Of a stretch of DNA of 22,705 nucleotides, positions 1 through 6,740 are shown in pieces. Within the stretch, counting starts at the first letter, position 1; every line of letters begins with the position of its first letter. Under the pieces are notes generated by a model that had not been told where the DNA came from, made no database searches, and worked only from the letters and a program-made list of their open reading frames with translations. The stretch comes from JAJFFW01 sp963922595 (GTDB taxonomy: Bacteria > Pseudomonadota > Alphaproteobacteria > Caulobacterales > Parvularculaceae). Where the stretch lies: the NCBI GenBank assembly GCA_963922595.1, contig CAWUIM010000053.1, forward strand, positions 1-22,705, written 5' to 3'. Position numbers and translations under genes: made by a program.

Positions 1-488
1 CCCGCGAGAGCCGCCTCGTGGGCGGCGCCGTCAATCCCGCGCGCAAGGCCGGACACGACGCACACATTGGCGGCGCTGAGATCGGCGGCGAGTTGCCTTG
101 CAAGCTTGCGTCCCGCTGCAGAGGCGTTGCGTGCGCCGACAATCCCAACCGCCTGCTTCTCAAAAAGGCTCGCATGGCCGCAGAGGTAAAATACCGGCGG
201 CGGGTCCGGTATGGCGGCGAGCATTGGGGGATAGTCAGGCTCGCCAAACGCGACAAGGCGGGCGCCGGCGCTCTCGGCGCGATTCAACTCGTCAAGGGCC
301 GCGTCCCTGTCGGCGGCGCGCAACGGTTTCTTACGCCCGGCCTTGCGCGATATTTCCGGCAAAGCGGCCAGCGCGGCGTCTGCGGTGCCGAATTTTTTTA
401 GCAATCGATGGAAGGTGATCGGTCCGATACTATCGGTACGAATTAATTGGAGCCAATCAAGCCGCTCACGGTCGTCCAGCGTTCGAAT
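1..488 (-). CDS. dprA: DNA-processing protein DprA, 5' part (runs off window start)
   Basis: The visible N-terminal ~162 residues belong to DprA/Smf, which binds incoming single-stranded DNA and loads RecA during natural transformation. The N-terminal SAM-like region reads ERLDWLQLIRTDSIGPITFH. It leads into the Rossmann-like domain, with VGIVGARNASAAGRKLA and VSGLARGIDGAAHEAAL near the window edge. The start is a problem: an in-frame TAA lies at 512-510, and no ATG, GTG or TTG occurs before the conserved region. The best candidate is ATT at 488-486, four bases after AAGGGGGG (500-493); CTG at 479-477 is a weaker alternative. The gene follows plsY by about 26 bases and is probably the last gene seen of the ruvX-pyrB-plsY-dprA operon. 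Family identity is secure; the start is not. Confidence 0.9.
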   Translation of the reverse strand, partial: MRTLDDRERLDWLQLIRTDSIGPITFHRLLKKFGTADAALAALPEISRKAGRKKPLRAADRDAALDELNRAESAGARLVAFGEPDYPPMLAAIPDPPPVFYLCGHASLFEKQAVGIVGARNASAAGRKLARQLAADLSAANVCVVSGLARGIDGAAHEAALA

Positions 489-514
489 AACGCCCCCCTT
501 GCGCCCGGCTTATC

Positions 515-1120
515 TCAAGCGGGCTCTTCTTTTGCAGTCGTCTCCGCCTTCTTGCCGATCTTTGGTTCGGTGCCGTCCAGAAGGCGCACGATATTCTCCC
601 GATGTCGAATTAGGATCAAGATTGTCATGAAGAGCGCCGCCAAGGCGAAGGCTGGCTTTCCCATCACAAAAAATATCAGCGGCGTCGCTGCGGAGGCGAT
701 GAGCGCAGAGAGAGAAGAATATCGCGCGACGAAAGCTGTGGCGAGCCAGGTCGCGCTTGCAAGCAATCCCGCCGGAAACCATAACGCCAAAATGGTGCCA
801 AGAAAGGTTGCGACGCCCTTGCCGCCCTTAAAGCCGAGCCATATGGGGAAACAATGCCCGAGGAAAGCGGCGGCGCCGGCGATCTCAGGTCGCCAGCCCA
901 AGCTGTAGGCGATGAGAACGGCGATCGCGCCTTTTCCACTGTCGAGGACAAGGGTCGCAGCGGCGAGGTCTTTTCTGCCGGTGCGCAACACATTCGTTGC
1001 GCCAATATTGCCTGAGCCGATCGCGCGGATATCCCCAAGCCCGGCCGCGCGCGTGATGACGAGGCCGAACGGGATCGATCCGAGCAGATAACCAAGGAAG
1101 GCGGTGAGCAACAGCGTCAT
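515..1120 (-). CDS. plsY: Glycerol-3-phosphate acyltransferase PlsY
   Basis: This 201-residue membrane protein transfers an acyl group from acyl-phosphate to glycerol-3-phosphate, the first step of phospholipid synthesis. The N-terminus carries the family blocks LLGSIPFGLVI and the glycine-rich GSGNIGATNVLR, followed by LDSGKGAIAVL and, later, GFKGGKGVATFLG. These are the PlsY active-site and phosphate-binding loops. Several hydrophobic helices span the whole length, as expected for this inner-membrane enzyme, and the length is normal. The ATG at 1120-1118 overlaps the pyrB stop by four bases (ATGA), so translation is probably coupled to pyrB. The C-terminus is lysine/glutamate-rich (KKAETTAKEEPA), unremarkable for a cytoplasmic tail. 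Confidence 0.95.
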   Translation of the reverse strand: MTLLLTAFLGYLLGSIPFGLVITRAAGLGDIRAIGSGNIGATNVLRTGRKDLAAATLVLDSGKGAIAVLIAYSLGWRPEIAGAAAFLGHCFPIWLGFKGGKGVATFLGTILALWFPAGLLASATWLATAFVARYSSLSALIASAATPLIFFVMGKPAFALAALFMTILILIRHRENIVRLLDGTEPKIGKKAETTAKEEPA

Positions 1121-2082
1121 TGATCATGCTCCCGTGTCACCAACGCATCCAACACAGCCATTCGCGCGGCGACGCCGTAAAACACCTGCGTCAGGATCAG
1201 CGATTTGTCGGGGTCGTCCGCCAGCGCACCGTCAATTTCGACGCCGCGGTTCATGGGGCCGGGGTGCATCGCGCGCGCGGTGGGCTTGGCGAGTTGCATC
1301 GTCTCGTGGGTGAGACCGAAGGCGTCGTAATAGCCGCGCGCCGCGTCATCGCCCCCTTTGCCCATGCGCTCGAACTGCATGCGCAAGCCCATTGCAATGT
1401 CCGCGTTCTCAAGTCCTTCTTTGAGGCTGTGACATCGCTTTATTTCCGGTAACTGATCTTCGCGCGGCATCAGATGCGCTGGACCGACAAAACGCACTTC
1501 CGCGCCGAGTTTTGTGAAAAGCCGCGCGTCCGAACCGGCGACGCGCGAGTGTCTGATATCGCCGCAGATTGCGATAACAAGCCCGTCAATGCGCCCGAAG
1601 TGCTGAACGATTGTCGCGGCGTCGAGCAACGCTTGAGTTGGATGTTCAGCGGCGCCGTCGCCGGCGTTGATCACGGCGCAAGGAATGCGTTCCACAAGTT
1701 CTTTGTGTACGCCGCGTTCTTTGTGGCGCAGGATAAGGGCGTGGGCGCCCATGGCCGTCAGCGTTTGCGCCGTATCGACCATGGTCTCGCCTTTGTTCAC
1801 CGACGACGCCGAGACGGGAACGTTCAGAACGTTGGCCCCGAGTTTTTCTCCGGCGAGCTCAAACGATAGATTAGTCCTCGTAGAATCTTCGAAGAAGAGG
1901 TTGATCTGCGTTTTCCCGGCGAGGCGTTGCGGCGGCCGCTCGCCGCGCCTCAGAAACGATGCGTAATAATCTGTAAGCTGAAGAAGGTAATCGATTTCAA
2001 CCAACGTCAAATCATTGACGCTGAGAAGGTGCGGCGCGGTCCAGCCGCCGAGCGGCGCAAAAGGTCGTTCCGTATTTTCCAT
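1117..2082 (-). CDS. pyrB: Aspartate carbamoyltransferase catalytic subunit
   Basis: This 321-residue enzyme condenses carbamoyl phosphate with aspartate in de novo pyrimidine synthesis. The carbamoyl-phosphate loop FFEDSTRT is at residues 63-70, the SxxKGE loop at about 94-99, HPTQ at 147-150, and the C-terminal HPGPMNRGVEI at 273-283. All the main catalytic motifs are intact and the length is normal. It lies 41 bases downstream of ruvX on the same strand and overlaps plsY by four bases. The next gene is plsY, not pyrC, which in many related genomes would stand between the two. No PyrR-like leader or attenuator is obvious in the short upstream gap. Confidence 0.96.
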   Translation of the reverse strand: MENTERPFAPLGGWTAPHLLSVNDLTLVEIDYLLQLTDYYASFLRRGERPPQRLAGKTQINLFFEDSTRTNLSFELAGEKLGANVLNVPVSASSVNKGETMVDTAQTLTAMGAHALILRHKERGVHKELVERIPCAVINAGDGAAEHPTQALLDAATIVQHFGRIDGLVIAICGDIRHSRVAGSDARLFTKLGAEVRFVGPAHLMPREDQLPEIKRCHSLKEGLENADIAMGLRMQFERMGKGGDDAARGYYDAFGLTHETMQLAKPTARAMHPGPMNRGVEIDGALADDPDKSLILTQVFYGVAARMAVLDALVTREHDQ

Positions 2083-2123
2083 TAAAACGGGTCTATAGGG
2101 GGCTTCCGGGGATGACGCAAACG

Positions 2124-2606
2124 CTAACTCGGTTCGGTCTCAGCGCTGAGCGAGCGCATTCGGTCGATGGCCCCCTGCAAGATAAACGCAGCCGCCGATG
2201 CGTCGATGCGCGCTGCGCGTTTGGCGCGGCTCTCGTCAAGCGCGATCATATCGCGTTCCACCGCAGCGGTGGATAACCGCTCATCCCAAAACGCAACGGG
2301 AAGAGGCAGAATGCGGTCGAGGTTGCGGGCAAAAGCGCGGGTCGCTTGCGCCCTCGGTCCTTCGCTTCCGTCCATATTCAGCGGCAGTCCTATAATAATT
2401 CCGACAATGGCGCGATCTTTGGCCAATTCTGCAAGGCGCTCGGCGTCAGGCGTGAACTTCTTGCGCTGGATCGTCTCCACAGGCGTCGCCACGAGGCGGT
2501 CCGGATCGCAGACCGCGACGCCGATGGTCTTTTCACCGAGATCTAGCCCGAACAGAGCGCCCGAACCGCCAAACGCGGCGGCCTGTTGTTCAAATGAGGA
2601 TTTCAT
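2124..2606 (-). CDS. ruvX: Putative pre-16S rRNA nuclease / Holliday-junction resolvase-like RuvX (YqgF)
   Basis: This 160-residue protein has the RNase H-like fold of YqgF/RuvX, implicated in 5' maturation of 16S rRNA. The first acidic motif is LDLGEKTIGVA (D22), then GLPLNMDGSEG at 73-83, WDERLST at 107-113 and DASAAAFILQ at 135-144, which supplies the last acidic residue. The ATG at 2606-2604 is preferred over an upstream extension to 2720, because the extension is basic, unlike the family, and would overlap the divergent gene. It is probably the first gene of the operon leading to pyrB. Its start lies 58 bases from the divergent metallopeptidase, so the promoters must sit back to back in that short gap. 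Confidence 0.93.
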   Translation of the reverse strand: MKSSFEQQAAAFGGSGALFGLDLGEKTIGVAVCDPDRLVATPVETIQRKKFTPDAERLAELAKDRAIVGIIIGLPLNMDGSEGPRAQATRAFARNLDRILPLPVAFWDERLSTAAVERDMIALDESRAKRAARIDASAAAFILQGAIDRMRSLSAETEPS

Positions 2607-2664
2607 GGCTTCATGTCTTAGCAGGGGGCCGCATTCGGTCCAATAAGCGAGGCGGGGTAAAGCG

Positions 2665-4011
2665 TTGATCGTGCGGTTGCTATCTTTGGTTTTGGCGATG
2701 GTCTTCGCGAGCGCCGCCATTTTTTCCCCCTATGCCCGCGAAGAGATTTATTCGGACGATGCGCATATCGAGATCGCGCAACTCCGTAACGGCGAATGGC
2801 GGGTCGCCTATAACCTGTCACGGCCTGTTAAATATCTTGATCTCGGACCATCGCTTAACGGCTTTCGTCAAACGGACTGGCGTGTGGTCGGCGACGGCGT
2901 GCGCCTGACGCGACGTGGCGACCGCGATTATCTGGAGGCGAGGCGAGGGCGTTTCGATACCGTCGCTGTACGGATTAAAGGGCGTATACTGGGATTTGTA
3001 AAACACTATGAGCCCATTCGCCCATTTGGACGCGATGGCGCGCTTGTCTACACGGGCCACTTCTGGCCCTGGCGTAAGAACGGCGGCCGGATAAAGGCTG
3101 CCTTTGATTTCAATCCGCTGCCGGGTGCGCGCGTCGCCGTCTTTGAAGAACAAAAGAAGCTGATTGAGCGCTGGCGCGGCGTCTTTAGCCACCCGGCGTT
3201 TGTATATTTTGGCCCGATTAAGGCGAATGAGACAAAAAAGCTGGTGTGGATCGCCGACCCGGCTGCGCCCCGGTGGGTGAGGAAGGAGTTTCAGTCGTCA
3301 GCGCCAAAGATATTTGATTTCCTGGAGAGCGCCTTTCGCAGTGAACTGGAGGTCAAACCGAACGTCTTCCTTTCTTTCGAAGAAGGCGGGCCGGAGACGC
3401 TGCTTCGCTACAGCGGCGATGCGCTGCCCGGCCAATTCCAACTTTCGCTTTATGGCGGCGGCTGGCGTCGGCGGTCTTCGACGGGAGAAGACCTCATCCG
3501 TCGAGCCATCGCTCATGAAGCGGTCCATTTGTGGCAGTCGGCGGTGAAGCCGTTTCATGAGGATGTGCCAGCGTGGATCCATGAGGGCGCGGCGGATGCG
3601 ATTGCGGCCGAAGCAATGCGGGCGACCGGCTATTGGACTGCGCGAGACGTTCGGCGCGATTTTGATCGCGCGCGCTCTGAATGCGCCGATCAGCTTTACG
3701 CAGGGTCTTTGGCGGCGGCCGAAGCACGGGGCGCCGTCAGGGCGCTTTATGCCTGCGGCTACGTTTTGATGAGAGCGGCGGCGGATACGCACAATGGGGC
3801 CGGATCTGTGACGGCTTTCTGGCGCGCCTTCGCCGCGCGTGCAGAGGCTGAAGGCGGCTATGACGCCGCGCTCCTATACAAATCGATTGCTGAAGCGGGC
3901 GGGCGCGACGGAGCGGACGCAATCCGGCGCTTCGCCACGACGCCGCTCGCAAATCCCGAAAAGGAAATCAATCGCCTTCTCTCCAACAGCCGGTCCACGC
4001 GGGCCCCGTAA
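2665..4011 (+). CDS. Exported gluzincin-type zinc metallopeptidase, function unknown
   Basis: This 448-residue protein starts with a likely Sec signal peptide (hydrophobic residues ~5-20). The C-terminal half has a complete zinc site: HEAVH at 284-288, then 18 residues later the glutamate of WIHEGAAD (E307). This HExxH-18-E pattern is the gluzincin signature seen in M1, M4 and M61 peptidases, with E285 as the expected catalytic base. The N-terminal half is beta-rich (repeated short hydrophobic strands, LVYTGHFWPWRK), which resembles the N-terminal domain of M61/M1 enzymes, but I cannot assign a family. The start is TTG at 2665 or GTG at 2671; GGCGGGGTAA lies just upstream and favours TTG. The gene interrupts the ruvX/gatC neighbourhood. 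Substrate unknown; probably periplasmic. Confidence 0.8.
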   Translation: MIVRLLSLVLAMVFASAAIFSPYAREEIYSDDAHIEIAQLRNGEWRVAYNLSRPVKYLDLGPSLNGFRQTDWRVVGDGVRLTRRGDRDYLEARRGRFDTVAVRIKGRILGFVKHYEPIRPFGRDGALVYTGHFWPWRKNGGRIKAAFDFNPLPGARVAVFEEQKKLIERWRGVFSHPAFVYFGPIKANETKKLVWIADPAAPRWVRKEFQSSAPKIFDFLESAFRSELEVKPNVFLSFEEGGPETLLRYSGDALPGQFQLSLYGGGWRRRSSTGEDLIRRAIAHEAVHLWQSAVKPFHEDVPAWIHEGAADAIAAEAMRATGYWTARDVRRDFDRARSECADQLYAGSLAAAEARGAVRALYACGYVLMRAAADTHNGAGSVTAFWRAFAARAEAEGGYDAALLYKSIAEAGGRDGADAIRRFATTPLANPEKEINRLLSNSRSTRAP

Positions 4012-4135
4012 TGTTAGGCGCCCGCTTCTGGGTGGTGAACGCGCCGGCGGGAAAGATCGCTCATCGCCGACTGGCTCTTGAACCAACGGCTGACGATTGA
4101 TACGCCATCACGGTTTTGAAGGAGCGCCGCCCGCT

Positions 4136-4435
4136 ATGGCCATTGATAAAGAAACAGTCCGGAAAGTCGCCCGGCTTGCGCGTATTGCTGAGCCGGAGGA
4201 AAGGCTGGAGCCGCTGGCCGCCGAGATTTCCGGTATTCTCGGCTGGATTGAGCAGTTGAATGAGGTCGATGTCGAAGGCGTTGAGGCCATGGCTTCAACA
4301 GTCGATGTTTCGCTGCCCATGCGCGACGACGTCTTAAGCGACGGACCGACCGGCGGCGGGCATCCGGAAAAGATTGTGGCGAATGCCCCAAAAACCGAAG
4401 ACCACTTCTTTGTCGTCCCGAAAGTGGTGGAATAG
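4136..4435 (+). CDS. gatC: Asp/Glu-tRNA amidotransferase subunit GatC
   Basis: This 99-residue subunit stabilises GatA in the GatCAB complex, which converts Glu-tRNA(Gln) and/or Asp-tRNA(Asn) to the amidated forms. Typical family features are the N-terminal helix VRKVARLARI, the helix IEQLNEVDVEGVEAM, and a C-terminal segment with LPMRDDV and VANAPKTEDHFFVVPKVVE, which wraps around GatA. AAGGAG at 4119-4124 is a plausible ribosome binding site, and the ATG at 4136 gives the usual N-terminus. The stop is three bases before gatA, so the two are cotranscribed. No gene is visible in the 124 bases between the metallopeptidase and gatC. Confidence 0.95.
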   Translation: MAIDKETVRKVARLARIAEPEERLEPLAAEISGILGWIEQLNEVDVEGVEAMASTVDVSLPMRDDVLSDGPTGGGHPEKIVANAPKTEDHFFVVPKVVE

Positions 4436-4438
4436 AGA

Positions 4439-5917
4439 ATGGCCAATCCAACCGAACTGTCCCTCGCAGGCCTTCGCGATGCGTTACGCGACAAAAAGTT
4501 GTCATCCAGAGAGGTGACGGACGCTTATCTCGATCGCATTGAAAACGCGGACGCCTTAAATGCATTCATTACCAAAACCCATGAAAAGGCGCGGGCCATG
4601 GCTGATGCGTCTGACGCAAGGCTCGCCAAAGGCGAGGGCGGCGCGCTTGAGGGTGTTCCGCTCGGTATCAAGGATTTGTTCTGCACGGAGGGAACGTTAA
4701 CGACCGCAGGCTCACATATTCTCGATGGCTTTAAGCCCGAATATGAATCGACTGTGACCAGCAATCTCTGGCGCGACGGCGCGGTGATGCTCGGCAAATT
4801 AAATATGGATGAATTCGCCATGGGCTCGTCGAACGAGACGAGTTATTATGGCGGCGTCATCAATCCGTGGCGGCGAAAAGGGGATGAAACGCCGTTGACG
4901 CCGGGGGGTTCCTCGGGCGGATCGTCCTCCGCTGTCGCAGCGCACCTATGCGTCGCCGCGACGGGCACAGACACAGGCGGCTCCATCCGTCAGCCTGCCT
5001 CGTTAACCGCCACCGTCGGCGTGAAGCCCACATATGGACGGTGTTCGCGGTGGGGGATTGTCGCGTTCGCCTCATCGCTTGATCAGGCGGGACCGATTGC
5101 GCGCGATACGCGCGATGCGGCGATCATGCTTCGCTCCATGGCCGGGCACGATCCGAAGGATTCGACGTCAATCGATCGGCCGGTGCCGGATTACGAGGCG
5201 GCGCTCGGCCAATCAGTGAAGGGGCTTCGGATTGGAATTCCCAAAGAGTATCGCCTCGACGGGATGCCTGATGAGATCGAAAAACTCTGGGCCGACGGGA
5301 TCGCCTGGATGAAAGACGCCGGATGCGAGATCGTCGATATCTCGTTGCCGCTGACGAAATATGCGCTGCCGGTTTATTATATCGTTGCCCCGGCCGAGGC
5401 GTCGTCGAATTTGGCGCGCTATGACGGCGTGAAGTACGGACTGCGTGCGGAGAATTATACAGACATAACATCGATGTATGAAAATACACGGGCGGAAGGG
5501 TTTGGCGATGAAGTCAAACGCCGCATCCTGATCGGGACCTATGTGCTGTCCGCGGGATATTATGATGCTTATTATCTGAGAGCGCAAAAAGTCCGTAACA
5601 AGATTTTTGATGAATTTACGGACGCATTCGAGAAAGTCGATCTGATCCTGACGCCGTCTGCGCCGTCTGCGGCGTTCGGTTTGGGCGAGAAGTCAAACGA
5701 CCCCGTTCAGATGTATCTGAACGACGTCTTCACCGTCACCGGCAATCTTGCCGGCCTGCCGGGCGCATCAGTGCCGGCGGGTCTCGACGCGCAAGGATTG
5801 CCGCTTGGTCTGCAGTTGCTTGGCAAACCGTTTGACGAGGAAACGCTTTTCAAGGGCATGTACGCACTTGAACAAGCCGCAAACTTTACCGCGCGCCCTG
5901 ATGAATGGTGGCTGTGA
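4439..5917 (+). CDS. gatA: Asp/Glu-tRNA amidotransferase subunit GatA
   Basis: This 492-residue amidase releases ammonia from glutamine for the transamidation of misacylated tRNA. The Ser-cisSer-Lys triad can be read directly: K78 in PLGIKDLF, cis-S158 in GGSSGGSSSAVAA, and nucleophile S182 in TDTGGSIRQPAS, with the 24-residue S-S spacing typical of amidase-signature enzymes. The C-terminal part (LAGLPGASVPAGL, GLPLGLQLLGKPFDEETLF) is also typical of GatA and the length is normal. It starts three bases after gatC. gatB, which often follows, is not here; an alpha/beta hydrolase starts inside the last codons instead. GatB must be encoded elsewhere if the complex is functional. Confidence 0.97.
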   Translation: MANPTELSLAGLRDALRDKKLSSREVTDAYLDRIENADALNAFITKTHEKARAMADASDARLAKGEGGALEGVPLGIKDLFCTEGTLTTAGSHILDGFKPEYESTVTSNLWRDGAVMLGKLNMDEFAMGSSNETSYYGGVINPWRRKGDETPLTPGGSSGGSSSAVAAHLCVAATGTDTGGSIRQPASLTATVGVKPTYGRCSRWGIVAFASSLDQAGPIARDTRDAAIMLRSMAGHDPKDSTSIDRPVPDYEAALGQSVKGLRIGIPKEYRLDGMPDEIEKLWADGIAWMKDAGCEIVDISLPLTKYALPVYYIVAPAEASSNLARYDGVKYGLRAENYTDITSMYENTRAEGFGDEVKRRILIGTYVLSAGYYDAYYLRAQKVRNKIFDEFTDAFEKVDLILTPSAPSAAFGLGEKSNDPVQMYLNDVFTVTGNLAGLPGASVPAGLDAQGLPLGLQLLGKPFDEETLFKGMYALEQAANFTARPDEWWL

Positions 5918-6669
5918 CCCGCTCTTTTCGCGACATTACGTACACCGCGCCGCTTTCAACGCCGATCGAGACGCAAGCCTATATCGCGCCGGATCCGGGC
6001 GAATGGCGTTTGATTATCTTTCACGGCACGCCGTCCAATCGATACTTATTCTCGCGCTTTATGCGCACCGCGCCCCCGGGCGTTGAAATCGTACTCCCGG
6101 CGCGGCCTGGGTTCGGAAGAGGACATGAAACGGCGGTCACTGATTTCGGGGAGCAGGTAGCGGCGATCAAGCCGTTCTTACCGAGCTCTGTAGAAGGCGG
6201 CGGCGCGTTTGGGGACAAGAAGATCGTCGTGCTCGGCCTTTCTTATGGCGGGGAGTTAGCGCTCAAAGCGGCGCTCGATTTCCCGGAGATCGTGCGCGGC
6301 GTCGTGACCGTTTCAGCGCTGATCGACGAGCCTCATGATTACGCGCTCACGTTAGAGCGGCTTGGGCGCGACCAACGTATAGAAGAATATGTGCCGAACC
6401 GGTTTAAAAAAGTCAGAGAGGAAGTTGCGGGCCGCCGTACGCAAATCGGCCCGCTTCTGGAAGCCATAAGAGAATTATCGATACCGATTGAAGTCGTGCA
6501 TGGCGACTTCGACGCCATCGTGCCGAAATCCAATGCCTTCATGTTGATGGATCATCTCGGTGACAATGCGCGTTGTGAAATTATTCCCGGCGGGACGCAT
6601 TATCTTGAACTGCAGTATCCGCGCCGTCTCCATGCCGCGGTGCAACGGGTGATCGCAGCGAACCCCTAG
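5905..6669 (+). CDS. Alpha/beta hydrolase
   Basis: This 254-residue protein has the alpha/beta hydrolase fold. The oxyanion-hole motif FHGTPS is at 39-44, the nucleophile elbow GLSYGG at 111-116 (S113), the acid is probably D203 in HGDFDAIVP, and the catalytic histidine is H232 in GGTHYLE. No signal peptide is seen, so it is probably cytoplasmic. The ATG lies 13 bases inside the end of gatA in another frame, with no clear ribosome binding site, which suggests translational coupling to gatA; GTG at 5908 is an alternative. The substrate cannot be told from sequence. A palindrome, ACCCCTAGGGGT (6662-6673), spans the stop codon. Confidence 0.88.
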   Translation: MVAVTRSFRDITYTAPLSTPIETQAYIAPDPGEWRLIIFHGTPSNRYLFSRFMRTAPPGVEIVLPARPGFGRGHETAVTDFGEQVAAIKPFLPSSVEGGGAFGDKKIVVLGLSYGGELALKAALDFPEIVRGVVTVSALIDEPHDYALTLERLGRDQRIEEYVPNRFKKVREEVAGRRTQIGPLLEAIRELSIPIEVVHGDFDAIVPKSNAFMLMDHLGDNARCEIIPGGTHYLELQYPRRLHAAVQRVIAANP

Positions 6670-6740
6670 GGGTCTGCGGCATATTGAACCGCGCAAATGT
6701 TTCAAGCCACCATTGGCTGGGAAAGAAACAGGAGCGCGCC

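Noticed and set aside
2607..2720. An N-terminal extension of RuvX to 2720
   Set aside because: It overlaps the divergent metallopeptidase start, is unlike the family and has no better ribosome binding site than the ATG at 2606.
6662..6673. ACCCCTAGGGGT as a terminator of the hydrolase gene
   Set aside because: It is a perfect palindrome, but has no loop and no T-run; it may be chance.
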